This document shows positions 1 through 8,621 of a stretch of 64,000 nucleotides of DNA, piece after piece. The notes below the pieces were generated by a model. That model did not search any database and was not told where the DNA came from. It saw nothing but the letters and a program-made list of their open reading frames with translations. The position numbers and the translations under genes were made by a program. Positions within the stretch are counted from its first letter, which is position 1; each line of letters starts with the position of its first letter. The DNA is from Novosphingobium sp. BW1 (lineage in GTDB: Bacteria; Pseudomonadota; Alphaproteobacteria; Sphingomonadales; Sphingomonadaceae), in NCBI RefSeq assembly GCF_008107685.1, contig NZ_VIRF01000058.1, forward strand, positions 124,001 through 188,000, read 5' to 3'.

Positions 1-852
1 CCAGTTGCCGACCAAGAGGTGCCCGTGGGCCCGCCACGAATTGAGGGGACGGCGGCTCGGGTTGTCTTCCGGGAAGTAGCGGTGCGGCAGCTGCGCGCCG
101 CCGTCGCGGAAGAACTCGTTGGCAAGCGTCTCGGTATCGTACTCCAGATGGTTGAACATATGGAGCATGCGGTGGGCGGGGTCATCGACAAGGCACGGAC
201 CCGTGACCGGGTTTGAGGCTAGCACCTCAAGCCGCTCGGCGGCGTTCAGCGCGTCGGGGCAGACTTCGGTCCAGCGCGAGACGGGCACGTTGAAGACATC
301 GGCAAAGCCACGCAGGAAGGGCGAGGCGGGGGCGTGGACTTCGTGCGGGTAAAGGCCGTAGGCCTTGGCGTCGAGCACGCGCTTGGGGATGCCATGGAAA
401 TGGTAGAGCGCGGCTTGAGCTGCCCAGCAGATGGTCAGCGTGCGGTGAACGTTGGTCTGGGTCCAGGCGAGGATCTGGCGCAGCTCCTCCCAGTAGTTCA
501 CCTCTTCGTAGGGCATGCGCTCGACCGGGGCGCCGGTGATGATGAAGCCGTCGAAGCGTTCCTCGCGCACGTCCTCCCAGGGCCGGTAGAAGGCTTCCAT
601 GTGGTTCTGGGCGGTGTTGCGCGAGACATGGTCGGTCATGCGCACCAGCGTCAGTTCGATCTGCAGCGGGGTGGCGCCCAAAAGGCGCGCGAGCTGGGTC
701 TCGGTGCGTACCTTGTCGGGCATGAGGTTGAGCAGCCCGATCTGCAGTGGGCGAATGTCCTGACGCACCGCGTCAGCCTCGCCCATGACCGTCACGCCCT
801 CGGCTTCAAGGGTCTGTCTTGCGGGCAGGTCGTCGGGGATCTTGATCGGCAT
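1..852 (-). CDS. metA: Homoserine O-acyltransferase MetA, C-terminus outside window
   Basis: Acylates the hydroxyl of homoserine in the first committed step of methionine synthesis. Reading leftward from the ATG at 852, the protein begins MPIKIPDDLPARQTL and shows the MetA-family core, including ICWAAQAALYHFHGIPK, which carries the catalytic cysteine. About 284 codons are present. The E. coli enzyme has 309 residues, so roughly the last 20-25 are missing off the window edge. The substrate-pocket segment reads GAPVERMPY. Glutamate after GAPV is the residue that in MetA studies goes with acetyl-CoA rather than succinyl-CoA, so this is probably a homoserine O-acetyltransferase (inference). The 254-bp leader contains a candidate SAM-responsive structure. 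The ribosome-binding AGGAG lies inside a hairpin 12 nt before the ATG. Confidence 0.93.
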   Translation of the reverse strand, partial: MPIKIPDDLPARQTLEAEGVTVMGEADAVRQDIRPLQIGLLNLMPDKVRTETQLARLLGATPLQIELTLVRMTDHVSRNTAQNHMEAFYRPWEDVREERFDGFIITGAPVERMPYEEVNYWEELRQILAWTQTNVHRTLTICWAAQAALYHFHGIPKRVLDAKAYGLYPHEVHAPASPFLRGFADVFNVPVSRWTEVCPDALNAAERLEVLASNPVTGPCLVDDPAHRMLHMFNHLEYDTETLANEFFRDGGAQLPHRYFPEDNPSRRPLNSWRAHGHLLVGNW

Positions 853-864
853 TTTAACGTCGTA

Positions 865-993
865 CTCCTGGGCAGGAGCGACGCGAAATGTGGCGTGTCC
901 GTTTGCTTGCCGGGACGGCCACATCCTCCTTGCGGAGTACCACCTTGCCCGGAACGGCAGGTTGGCGTTGGGCGTCGCCCCAACTCTTGATGC
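865..993 (-). promoter_or_regulatory. Candidate SAM-I-clan riboswitch and expression platform before metA
   Basis: Read on the minus strand, 993-921 folds as a four-way junction. P1 is GCATC/GATGT (993-989 with 925-921). Then comes AAGA, a P2 hairpin (GTTGGG..CCCAAC), a P3 hairpin opening with CCAACCTGCC and closing with GGCAAGGT, the joiner GGTA, and a P4 hairpin CTCC-GCAA-GGAG. The order and the CAACC..GGTG core resemble SAM-I/SAM-IV riboswitches, but P2 is short and I see no kink-turn or pseudoknot. Immediately 3', TGTGGC (923-918) can pair with GCCACA (894-889), which would take bases from P1. A final hairpin (878-865) covers the metA Shine-Dalgarno AGGAG. Family assignment is inference from layout and gene context. 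Confidence 0.5.
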
Positions 994-1106
994 TGGATGT
1001 GCCCATACACCCAGCCGCGCAAAAGCAAAACGGGATTTTGCGCGAAGCCGGTTGAATATGGGTGAGCGGGCGATGCAGGATAGGGCGCAACGCCCGAAGG
1101 GGCTTG

Positions 1107-1883
1107 TCAGCCTTCGCCGCGTGGCCGCCGGGCCTTCTCGAGCGAGGAGAGGACACCACGCATGGTACGCACTTCCAGGTGGTTCCACGCGGGCTTGGTG
1201 AGGAGGTTGCGCAAGGTGAGGCGGTTGGCTTCGGCGCGGGTTTCCGGCCAGAAGTAATTTTTGGGCTCGAGCAGCTTCTCGAAGTGGCCGATGAGCCCTT
1301 CCAGTTCGTTCTGCGGGGCAGGGGGCAGGACCTCTTCCTGCGTGGGCTGGGTGAGGCCTGCGCCCTTCGACCATTCATAGGCGCATAGAATTACGGCCTG
1401 CGCGAGGTTAAGCGAGGCAAATTCCGGATTGATCGGGACGGTCAGGATCGAGCGGGCGAGCGCTACGTCCTCGGTTTCCAGCCCGGAACGTTCCGGGCCG
1501 AACACGAAGGCCGAACGGCCCGGTTCGGCGTAGATTTCGCCCGCGGCTTCTTCGGGCGTCACCACGCGTTTGGTCACCCCGCGCTTGCGCACGGTGGTGG
1601 CATAGACATTGGTGCAGTCGGTCACCGCGTCGGCCAGCGTCTCGTAGACGTGCGCATCTTCGAGGATGACGTTGGCGCCCGCCGCAGCGGGGCCCGCTGA
1701 AGGGTTGGGCCAGCCGTCGCGGGGCGAAACGAGGCGCATTTCGGTGAGCCCGAAATTCAGCATGGCGCGCGCGGCCTTGCCGATGTTTTCGCCCAGCTGC
1801 GGGCGGACAAGCACGACGATGGGCTTGCGGTCCTCTGGGACGGTGCCGAACGTCGGCGTGGAAAAGGAGGGGGTATCAGTCAT
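1107..1883 (-). CDS. trmJ: SPOUT RNA 2'-O-methyltransferase, TrmJ type
   Basis: A 258-residue TrmH/SpoU-superfamily methyltransferase, most like TrmJ, which methylates the ribose of tRNA position 32. The SPOUT motifs are visible in order: [13 protein letters not shown] near residue 31, FGPERSGL in the middle, and the trefoil-knot SAM motif [18 protein letters not shown]-terminal helical tail contains the NYFWPE and [13 protein letters not shown] segments usual for TrmJ. I chose the ATG at 1883 (MTDTPSF). A longer frame exists but would run deep into nrdR. The start overlaps the nrdR stop by 8 bp, which suggests translational coupling. The exact RNA target cannot be fixed from sequence. Confidence 0.88.
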   Translation of the reverse strand: MTDTPSFSTPTFGTVPEDRKPIVVLVRPQLGENIGKAARAMLNFGLTEMRLVSPRDGWPNPSAGPAAAGANVILEDAHVYETLADAVTDCTNVYATTVRKRGVTKRVVTPEEAAGEIYAEPGRSAFVFGPERSGLETEDVALARSILTVPINPEFASLNLAQAVILCAYEWSKGAGLTQPTQEEVLPPAPQNELEGLIGHFEKLLEPKNYFWPETRAEANRLTLRNLLTKPAWNHLEVRTMRGVLSSLEKARRPRGEG

Positions 1884-2364
1884 TCTGGGTGTCGCCTGTC
1901 GCCACGTCGCGCACGGTCCCAGCGAACTCCTCGAAGTCGCGGGCCTCGTTGAAGGCGCGGTACACAGACGCAAAGCGGATGTAGGCGACCGAGTCGAGCT
2001 GGCGCAGGCCGTCCATCACCATCTCGCCGATTTCGCGCGAGTGGATTTCGGCGTCGCCGGTGGTTTCGATCTGGCGCTGGACGCCCGAGACGAGCTGGTC
2101 GATCCGCTCGCGGTCTATCCTGCGCTTGCGGCAGGCGAGCGAGACCGATTTCTCGATCTTGAGGCGGTCGAAGGGCTCGCGCCGTTCCTCGCCTTCCTCA
2201 CCGGACTTGAGCACCGTGATCTCACGCAGCTGCACCCGCTCGAACGTGGTGAAGCGCGCGCCGCAGCTGGAGCACTGGCGGCGGCGGCGGATCGCGGCGT
2301 TGTCCTCGGCCGGACGGCTGTCCTTTACCTGGGAATCGTCATGGGCGCAGAAAGGGCAGCGCAT
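1876..2364 (-). CDS. nrdR: Transcriptional repressor NrdR
   Basis: A 162-residue NrdR, the ATP/dATP-sensing repressor of ribonucleotide reductase genes. An N-terminal zinc ribbon has Cys3, Cys6, Cys31 and Cys34, followed by an ATP-cone domain containing [20 protein letters not shown] and the C-terminal [11 protein letters not shown] segment typical of the family. Length matches the usual 150-170 residues. It lies 39 bp after a small membrane protein gene and overlaps trmJ by 8 bp. The glyA-(small protein)-nrdR order is common in alphaproteobacteria and links one-carbon and nucleotide metabolism. Confidence 0.97.
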   Translation of the reverse strand: MRCPFCAHDDSQVKDSRPAEDNAAIRRRRQCSSCGARFTTFERVQLREITVLKSGEEGEERREPFDRLKIEKSVSLACRKRRIDRERIDQLVSGVQRQIETTGDAEIHSREIGEMVMDGLRQLDSVAYIRFASVYRAFNEARDFEEFAGTVRDVATGDTQND

Positions 2365-2403
2365 TCGAGCCTATCGTTTCAAAAAAGGGGAGAGGGCGCG
2401 GCC

Positions 2404-2631
2404 TCAGTCGGGCCGCACACGCTTGTAGAACTTGTATCCGGCGCCTGCGGCAAGCCCGAGGCCCACCGAGACAAAGGGCAGGGCCGCGCCTGCCACCGCG
2501 CCCAGCGCCCCCCAGACAAGAACCGGCCGGGTTGAGGGATGGTCGAGGCCATCGCGCAGCATTCCGGAAAGTTCAAGGCGTGCATCGGTCACGAAGTCGC
2601 CGGTGTCGTTGGGGCGCTGGGGGTCGGTCAT
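2404..2631 (-). CDS. Small hypothetical membrane protein
   Basis: A 75-residue protein. The first 33 residues are polar, followed by a hydrophobic stretch from about residue 36 to 66 (VLVWGALGAVAGAALPFVSV onward) and a basic end (YKFYKRVRPD). That would give one or two short membrane passes. I do not recognise a family. It starts 4 bp after the glyA stop and precedes nrdR by 39 bp, so it is almost certainly transcribed with them. Codon use is like its neighbours. Confidence 0.7.
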   Translation of the reverse strand: MTDPQRPNDTGDFVTDARLELSGMLRDGLDHPSTRPVLVWGALGAVAGAALPFVSVGLGLAAGAGYKFYKRVRPD

Positions 2632-2634
2632 GTT

Positions 2635-3933
2635 TTAGTCCTCGTAGATCGGGAAGCGGTCACACAAGGCTTCTACGCGCGCGCGCACGTTCTGTTCCAC
2701 CTGCGCGTCGCCTTCTTCGCCGCACTTGGCGAGACCGTCGAGGACATCTGCGACCATGTTGCCGATTTCACGGAATTCATCCGGGCCGAAACCACGGGTC
2801 GTGCCCGCCGGCGTGCCAACGCGGATGCCGCTGGTCTTCATCGGCGGCAGCGGGTCGAAGGGGATGCCGTTCTTGTTGCAGGTGATGCCCGCACGCTCGA
2901 GCGCTTCGTCCGCGTCCTTGCCGGTCACGCCAAGCGGCGAGAGGTCGACGAGAGCCACGTGGGTGTCGGTGCCGCCCGAGACGATCGCTGCGCCGCGCTC
3001 CTTGAGCGTGTCGGCGAGGACCTTCGCGTTCTCGATCACCTTGGCCGCGTAGTCCTTGAACTCAGGGCGCAGAGCTTCACCGAAGGCCACCGCCTTGGCG
3101 GCGATGACGTGCATCAGCGGGCCACCCTGGAGACCGGGGAAGACCGCCGAGTTGATCTTCTTGGCGAGCTTCTCGTCGTTGGTGAGGATCATGCCGCCGC
3201 GCGGACCGCGCAGGGTCTTGTGCGTGGTGGTGGTGGCGATGTGCGCGTAGGGGAAGGGCGAGGGGTGCAGACCTGCTGCGACCAGACCTGCGAAGTGGGC
3301 CATGTCTACCTGGAAGATGGCACCCACGCTGTCGGCGATTTCGCGCATGCGCTTGAAGTCGATCACGCGCGGATAGGCTGAGCCGCCTGCGATGATGAGC
3401 TTGGGCTGGTGCTCGCTCGCCAGCTTCTGGACCTCGTCGTAGTCGATGAGGTGGGTGTCCTTGGTCACGCCATACTGGACCGCGTTGAACCACTTGCCCG
3501 ACAGCGCCGCGCGGGCGCCGTGGGTGAGGTGGCCACCGGCATCGAGGCTCATGCCCAGGATCGTGTCGCCAGGCTTAACCGTGGCGAGGAGGACCGCACC
3601 GTTGGCCTGCGCACCCGAGTGCGGCTGGACGTTGGCGAATTCGCAGCCGAAAAGTTCCTTGGCGCGCTCGATGGCGAGGCTCTCGACCACGTCCGAGGGT
3701 TCACAGCCCTGGTAGTAGCGCTTGCCCGGGTAGCCTTCGGCGTACTTGTTGGTGAGCACCGAGCCCTGCGCCTCGAGGACGGCCTTGGAGACGATGTTTT
3801 CCGACGCGATCAGTTCGATCTGCTTGCGTTCGCGCTTCAGCTCCTTGCCGATGGCAGCGGCGATGGCGGGATCGCTGTCGGCCACGCTGTCGGTGAAGAA
3901 GCCGGGGGAACGGATTGCGGTTTCAACGGTCAT
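2635..3933 (-). CDS. glyA: Serine hydroxymethyltransferase
   Basis: A 432-residue PLP enzyme that interconverts serine and glycine while charging tetrahydrofolate with a one-carbon unit. Full-length match: [20 protein letters not shown] near the N-terminus, [15 protein letters not shown], and the PLP-lysine motif [14 protein letters not shown] around residue 240. It starts at the ATG at 3933, 21 bp after the rpiB stop, and leads an apparent rpiB-glyA-(membrane protein)-nrdR-trmJ transcription unit. Nothing unusual in length or motifs. Confidence 0.98.
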   Translation of the reverse strand: MTVETAIRSPGFFTDSVADSDPAIAAAIGKELKRERKQIELIASENIVSKAVLEAQGSVLTNKYAEGYPGKRYYQGCEPSDVVESLAIERAKELFGCEFANVQPHSGAQANGAVLLATVKPGDTILGMSLDAGGHLTHGARAALSGKWFNAVQYGVTKDTHLIDYDEVQKLASEHQPKLIIAGGSAYPRVIDFKRMREIADSVGAIFQVDMAHFAGLVAAGLHPSPFPYAHIATTTTHKTLRGPRGGMILTNDEKLAKKINSAVFPGLQGGPLMHVIAAKAVAFGEALRPEFKDYAAKVIENAKVLADTLKERGAAIVSGGTDTHVALVDLSPLGVTGKDADEALERAGITCNKNGIPFDPLPPMKTSGIRVGTPAGTTRGFGPDEFREIGNMVADVLDGLAKCGEEGDAQVEQNVRARVEALCDRFPIYED

Positions 3934-3953
3934 GTTCGAAGGGCCCCTTGGGT

Positions 3954-4391
3954 TCAGGCGGGAGGGTTGGAGAGCTTCTCGACGCGTCCGGCGTGGCGTC
4001 CGCCACCGAACTCGGTCGAAAGGAAAGCGTCGAGGCAGGCCTTGGCCATGTCGATCCCGGTCAGGCGCGCGCCCATCGCGATGCAGTTCGCGTTGTTGTG
4101 CTCACGCGCCAGCGCGGCCGACAGCGGCTCGGAGACGAGCGCGCAGCGGCACGCCGGATTGCGATTTACCGCGATCGAAATGCCGATGCCCGAGCCGCAC
4201 AGCGCCACGCCATAGTCCGCCGTGCCGTCGGCAATGACCGAACCCAGCAGGTAGCCGTAGTCGGGATAGTCGACGCGGTCGGCGGTTTCGGGGCCGAGGT
4301 CGGCCACTTCGTGGCCCAGTTCGATGAGATGGTCGCGCAGCGTGGCCTTGAGGTCCACGGCGGCATGATCGGAAGCAATGGCAATACGCAT
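3954..4391 (-). CDS. rpiB: Ribose-5-phosphate isomerase B
   Basis: A 145-residue RpiB/LacAB-family isomerase that interconverts ribose 5-phosphate and ribulose 5-phosphate in the pentose phosphate pathway. Visible motifs are the substrate-binding SDHAAVDLK at the N-terminus, [10 protein letters not shown] with the catalytic cysteine, and [26 protein letters not shown] near the C-terminus. The length is normal for RpiB. It sits just upstream of glyA on the same strand, with a 21-bp gap, and is the first gene of that group. The 220 bp upstream holds no other gene. Confidence 0.96.
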   Translation of the reverse strand: MRIAIASDHAAVDLKATLRDHLIELGHEVADLGPETADRVDYPDYGYLLGSVIADGTADYGVALCGSGIGISIAVNRNPACRCALVSEPLSAALAREHNNANCIAMGARLTGIDMAKACLDAFLSTEFGGGRHAGRVEKLSNPPA

Positions 4392-4613
4392 GGCGAATGG
4401 ATCTTTTGACAGAGAGAGAATTTGATAGCGCCCCCTTAGTCATCACGGTGTCGTTTTGCGAGTCCCTGAGCGCTTATCTTTGATTGTTGGGCAAGAATGG
4501 CTGCGTGCCGGAGAGAGGGGCCCGGTGTGCGCCCCTCATCCAGTTGCGTTGTGGTATGGCTCAATGTACGCGCGCCCCACCTGATCGCGCAAGAAACTTG
4601 CTGTGAAAGACAG

Positions 4614-5345
4614 ATGATGCGCAGCGGAAGAAGGAAAGTCAGGGGGCAACCACGCATACTCATCGCTGGAGGCGGTATCGGAGGCCCTTGCCTCGCCCTG
4701 ACGCTTGACCAGATCGGCGTCGATTGCCTGGTGCTGGAAAGCGTGCGCGGACCCCGGCCGCTAGGCGTGGGGATCAACCTGCAGCCTAACGCGGTGCGCG
4801 AACGAGCCGACCTTGGCATTGATCAGGCAAAAATGGACACCAGCAGCATTCCGGCGAAAGAATGGGCGCTGGTCGGCCTCAACCGGCGCGAAATCTGCAG
4901 TGGACCGCGCGGACGTCTGGCTGGTTTCCATTGGGACCAGTGCGCGGTGCATCGCGGGCGCTTCCACATGCTTCTGCACGAAACTCCGATTGACAGGCTG
5001 GGCGCGGAGAAGGTGCGCCGGGGCCAATGCGTCACGGGGTACCGCAAGGAGCCCGATGGCTCGGTCACTGCGCTGTGCCGCCTTGACGATGGCACCGAGG
5101 TCGAGGCGCACGGCGCGCCACTGCGTCGTCATCTATCCGATCCCGACCTGGGTCGACGGGCCAGTGGCGCTGTGCAATCGGGAGGCCGTGCCCTTCGGGC
5201 TCCTCAACATGGTGGAGGAGCGCTGCGGTGGCATTTCGAAGATATCGAGGATGTGATTCCCAAGGCCGAGCGCGAGGAATTCATGAGCGCCTACCAGCGC
5301 GCAGCGCGCGCGTTGAGGGTACCCACAAGAACGAGGAGAAACTGT
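4614..5345 (+). pseudogene. Decayed FAD-dependent monooxygenase
   Basis: Remnant of a class A flavoprotein monooxygenase (salicylate/3-hydroxybenzoate hydroxylase-like). From the ATG at 4614 or 4617 one frame encodes RILIAGGGIGGPCLALTLD, the FAD dinucleotide fold, then VGINLQPNAVRE and an HRGRFHMLL segment, up to about position 5110. Homology then moves to another frame for a short piece (REAVPFGLLNMVEERCGG, about 5190-5240). It returns to the first frame for EDIEDVIPKAEREEFMSAYQ near 5250, a typical C-terminal signature. The middle, including the GD(A/S)AH-type FAD-binding motif, is absent. The total is about 240 codons against about 400 in intact relatives, so two frame changes and an internal deletion are inferred. 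Confidence 0.8.
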
Positions 5346-5346
5346 C

Positions 5347-5802
5347 GTGACCCCCACGCTGGAGCATATCTGCGAATTCGAGGTCGAGCTTTCGCCCCCG
5401 CACGAGATGGGCCAAAACGCTCAAGGCACCCGGCGCATCATTCCCATTATCGGCGGGCGCGTGACGGGCAAGGCGATTAATGGAAAGTTGCTGTCCATCG
5501 GGGCTGACTGGCAGACCGTGCGCACCGACAATGTGGCCTATCTCGATGCGCGCTACGCCATCGAGACCGATGACGGCGCGGTGATCGAGGTCATCAGCCA
5601 GGGCCTGCGTCATATGCCACCCGAAGCGGCCGAGCGCATCGCAGCGGGCGAAACGCTCGAGTTTTCGGAATACTACATGCGCACTGCAATCCGCCTCGAT
5701 ACCGGCCACCCGGACTACACTTGGGTCAATCGCTCGCTGTTTGTCGCGGCCGGCGGCAAGTCGGGATCGACCGTCTACCTCTCGGTCCACCGCGTCGCCT
5801 GA
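5347..5802 (+). CDS. DUF3237 domain protein
   Basis: A 151-residue protein matching DUF3237: N-terminal LEHICEFEVEL, GTRRIIPIIGGRVTG, LSIGADWQTVRTDNVAYLDARYAIETDDGA, and YYMRTAIRLDTGHPDYTWVNRSLFVA. The function of the domain is unknown. In sphingomonads it often sits beside genes for aromatic or xenobiotic breakdown. The start is a GTG at 5347 with AGGAG about 9 nt before it. It lies directly after the monooxygenase remnant, so it may be the surviving member of a two-gene oxidative pathway (inference). Confidence 0.85.
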   Translation: MTPTLEHICEFEVELSPPHEMGQNAQGTRRIIPIIGGRVTGKAINGKLLSIGADWQTVRTDNVAYLDARYAIETDDGAVIEVISQGLRHMPPEAAERIAAGETLEFSEYYMRTAIRLDTGHPDYTWVNRSLFVAAGGKSGSTVYLSVHRVA

Positions 5803-5827
5803 GTACCGCCGGGCGCAAGGCCGCTCT

Positions 5828-6415
5828 TCAGGGCCGCGACATCGCGTCGGTATTTTTGGCCATGTATTGCGCGATCCGTGCCTGCAGGTTTCCGGCCATC
5901 TCCTGATTGAGAGCCATGACGTCGCGCATGTAGCCGGTGTTGGCAGCGGCCACTTCGGGATCGGACATGATGTCGATCGACTTCGATAGGAACGCACTGC
6001 CACTCGGCCTGCGGGCGAAGGCGAGCGTGTCCTCGAGTTCGGCCTTGGTGAAAAGGCGCGCATAGGCGTGGGTCATCGCGTTCATCTGCTTGGGCAGGAA
6101 AGCGCTCACGGTCGGTCGCAGCGCTTCGGGAATGTCTGCGAGGTATTCGCGGAGGATTGCGCGCAGGCCTTCGTCCTCGACGTCGTCAAGCGGAATGGCC
6201 GCAGTAATTTGCCCGGTAACCGCCTGTAGCATCTCGTGCATTTTCTCCTCGCGTTCGGCGGGTGGAAGCGAAACGGCAACGATGCGCTCCGCAATCGCGA
6301 GCCGTTCGGGCTCGACCGCGGCAATGGTTGGAGCGGAGGTGTCCTGTGCGGATGCAGGAACGGAGATGGCTGTACAGGAAAGAGCAAAGGCGAGCGTCGT
6401 CGCGAAGGGCTTCAT
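5828..6415 (-). CDS. Exported DUF2059-like protein
   Basis: A 195-residue protein with a clear signal peptide (MKPFATTLAFALSCTAISVPASAQ, cut after ASA/Q). The mature part is helical and acidic, with ALRPTVSAFLPKQMNAMTHAYARLFT and ELEDTLAFARRPSGSAFLSKS. The latter resembles the FTxxELxxxxxFYxSPxGxxxxxK pattern of DUF2059 proteins. Function unknown, probably periplasmic. It converges on the DUF3237 gene with a 25-bp gap. The DUF2059 assignment is by motif resemblance only. Confidence 0.75.
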   Translation of the reverse strand: MKPFATTLAFALSCTAISVPASAQDTSAPTIAAVEPERLAIAERIVAVSLPPAEREEKMHEMLQAVTGQITAAIPLDDVEDEGLRAILREYLADIPEALRPTVSAFLPKQMNAMTHAYARLFTKAELEDTLAFARRPSGSAFLSKSIDIMSDPEVAAANTGYMRDVMALNQEMAGNLQARIAQYMAKNTDAMSRP

Positions 6416-6499
6416 ATCGTCGTGTCTTCCGTGCCAGGGCGGCGCTCGGGAGCGCAGGGAATGGGCTATGGTCTAGATGGCTATATGTGCCCGGATAAA

Positions 6500-6530
6500 C
6501 GAAAACGCCCGCGGGACAGATCCGCGGGCG
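6500..6530 (-). terminator. Rho-independent terminator after rpoD
   Basis: On the minus strand a 9-bp stem (CGCCCGCGG/CCGCGGGCG, 6530-6506) is followed by TTTTC at 6505-6501. It lies 28 bp after the rpoD stop codon and fits as the end of the yqeY-dnaG-rpoD transcript. Confidence 0.8.
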
Positions 6531-6557
6531 ATTCGTAAGTGATTTAAATATCGTCTT

Positions 6558-8567
6558 TTACTGATCGAGGAACGAGCGCATCTTGCGGCTGCGGCTCGGG
6601 TGCTTGAGCTTCCTGAGCGCCTTCGCCTCGATTTGACGGATACGTTCGCGGGTCACTGAGAACTGCTGACCGACCTCTTCCAGCGTGTGATCAGTGTTCA
6701 TGCCAATGCCGAAACGCATACGCAGCACGCGCTCCTCACGCGGGGTGAGGCTGGCAAGGACGCGGGTGACCGTTTCCTTGAGGTTGGACTGGATTGCGGC
6801 ATCGACCGGGATGATCGCGTTCTTGTCCTCGATGAAGTCACCCAAGTGCGAATCTTCCTCATCGCCGATCGGCGTTTCAAGGGAGATCGGCTCCTTGGCG
6901 ATCTTCATCACCTTGCGCACCTTCTCAAGTGGCATCGAGAGACGCTCGGCCATTTCCTCAGGGGTCGGCTCGCGACCCTGCTCGTGGAGGAACTGGCGGC
7001 TTGTGCGCACGAGCTTGTTGATCGTCTCGATCATGTGGACCGGGATGCGGATCGTGCGTGCCTGGTCCGCAATCGAGCGGGTGATGGCCTGACGGATCCA
7101 CCACGTTGCGTAAGTCGAGAACTTGTAGCCGCGGCGGTACTCGAACTTGTCGACGGCCTTCATCAGACCGATGTTGCCTTCCTGAATGAGATCGAGGAAC
7201 TGGAGGCCACGGTTCGTGTACTTCTTGGCGATCGAGATCACCAGGCGCAGGTTCGCCTCGACCATTTCCTTCTTGGCGATGCGCGCCTCGCGCTCACCCT
7301 TCTGTACCATGTTGACGATGCGGCGGAACTCGGGGAGCGCCATGCCGGTGGCAGCCGCGATGTCCGAGACTTCCTGGCGGATACGCTCGACGGCATCGGC
7401 CTCGTTCTCGGCAAAAGCCGCCCACTTCTTGTCCTTCTTGCCCACTTCCGGCAGCCAGGTGTCATCGAGCTCGCGGCCGACGTAGCTGTTGAGGAAGTCG
7501 ACGCGCTTCACCTTGTGACGCTCGGCAAGGCGCAGCATCTGGCCACCCAGCGTCGTGAGGCGACGGTTGAAGGTGTACAGGTTATCAACGAGGTATTCGA
7601 TCTTGGTCGCGTGGAACTGGACCGATTCGACCTGCGCAGTGAGTTCCTCGCGCAGTTCGTTGTAACGGTCTTCCTTGGCGGCCGGGAAATCGATGCCCAG
7701 CGCGAGCGCTTCAAGGCGTTCCGACTGAAGCTTCTCGAAAGCCTGGAACAACTCGGTGATGGTGGCGAACTTCTCGAGCGCCTCGGGCTTGAGAGCCGCT
7801 TCCATCTGGGCGAGGCTGAGGGTGTTGTCCTCTTCCTCTTCCTCTTCCTTGCGGCCGCCTTCGCCGTCCTCGCCTTCTTCGCCTTCCTCGGAAGATTCCT
7901 CTTCGTCGTCGTCCTTATAGGACGGGCCGGCGGTGGCTTCGGAGATCTCGCCGTCGTCCTCGCTCTCACCGTCCTCGTTGAGGCTTTCGGGGGCGGGCTC
8001 CTTGGACAGCATGGCGTCGAGATCGAGGATCTCGCGCAGCTGCATTTCCTCGTTGTTGAGGGCTTCGGACCACTGGATGATGGCGTGGAAGGTGATCGGG
8101 CTCTCGCACAGGCCCAGAATCATCATGTCGCGGCCAGCTTCGATGCGCTTGGCGATGGCGATTTCGCCCTCGCGGCTGAGCAGTTCGACCGCGCCCATTT
8201 CGCGCAGGTACATGCGCACCGGGTCATCGGTGCGCTCGACCGTTTCCTTCTTCTTGGTTTCGACAGCCGGCTTGGGAGAGGTATCGTCGGAGGAATCGAC
8301 TTCCTCGACTTCTTCCTCATCCTCGTTCTGGCCGTCCTCGTCGTTCTCGACGATGTTGACGCCCATCTCGTTGATCGCGGCGTAGATATCTTCGATCTGA
8401 TCCGAATTCATCTGGTCCTGGGGCAGGGCCTCGTTGAGTTCGTCGATCGTGATGTAGCCCTTGCGCTTGGCGCGCGCGATCAGCTTTTTGACCGAAGCCT
8501 CATTGAGGTCGATCAGCGGCGCGTCGGTACCGTCGTTTTCGCCGCCGTTGGTCTCGTTCTTGCTCAT
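6558..8567 (-). CDS. rpoD: RNA polymerase primary sigma factor RpoD
   Basis: The 669-residue housekeeping sigma-70. Start chosen at MSKNETNGG (ATG at 8567). An 18-codon longer frame would run through the probable promoter. Region 1.2 ([22 protein letters not shown]) lies around residue 115-140. The nonconserved region contains a very acidic run around residues 205-260. Region 2 starts near residue 437 with [20 protein letters not shown] and includes [15 protein letters not shown]. Region 4 ([16 protein letters not shown], then [20 protein letters not shown]) is at 605-650. It is downstream of dnaG by 54 bp, as in the classical macromolecular-synthesis operon, with a likely promoter of its own in the gap. 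Confidence 0.98.
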   Translation of the reverse strand: MSKNETNGGENDGTDAPLIDLNEASVKKLIARAKRKGYITIDELNEALPQDQMNSDQIEDIYAAINEMGVNIVENDEDGQNEDEEEVEEVDSSDDTSPKPAVETKKKETVERTDDPVRMYLREMGAVELLSREGEIAIAKRIEAGRDMMILGLCESPITFHAIIQWSEALNNEEMQLREILDLDAMLSKEPAPESLNEDGESEDDGEISEATAGPSYKDDDEEESSEEGEEGEDGEGGRKEEEEEEDNTLSLAQMEAALKPEALEKFATITELFQAFEKLQSERLEALALGIDFPAAKEDRYNELREELTAQVESVQFHATKIEYLVDNLYTFNRRLTTLGGQMLRLAERHKVKRVDFLNSYVGRELDDTWLPEVGKKDKKWAAFAENEADAVERIRQEVSDIAAATGMALPEFRRIVNMVQKGEREARIAKKEMVEANLRLVISIAKKYTNRGLQFLDLIQEGNIGLMKAVDKFEYRRGYKFSTYATWWIRQAITRSIADQARTIRIPVHMIETINKLVRTSRQFLHEQGREPTPEEMAERLSMPLEKVRKVMKIAKEPISLETPIGDEEDSHLGDFIEDKNAIIPVDAAIQSNLKETVTRVLASLTPREERVLRMRFGIGMNTDHTLEEVGQQFSVTRERIRQIEAKALRKLKHPSRSRKMRSFLDQ

Positions 8568-8607
8568 TCTTCCGCCGTTATCCCGTGCTGCCCGACACCC
8601 TGTGAGC

Positions 8608-8619
8608 GTATAATTATAC
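8608..8619 (-). promoter_or_regulatory. Palindromic -10 element upstream of rpoD
   Basis: A perfect 12-bp palindrome, GTATAATTATAC, lies between the dnaG stop and the rpoD ATG, about 41 bp upstream of the start codon. It contains a consensus TATAAT -10 box on either strand. No good -35 is visible at 17 bp. AAGACA sits about 19 bp upstream. It probably gives rpoD a promoter separate from dnaG (inference). Confidence 0.5.
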
Positions 8620-8621
8620 AA

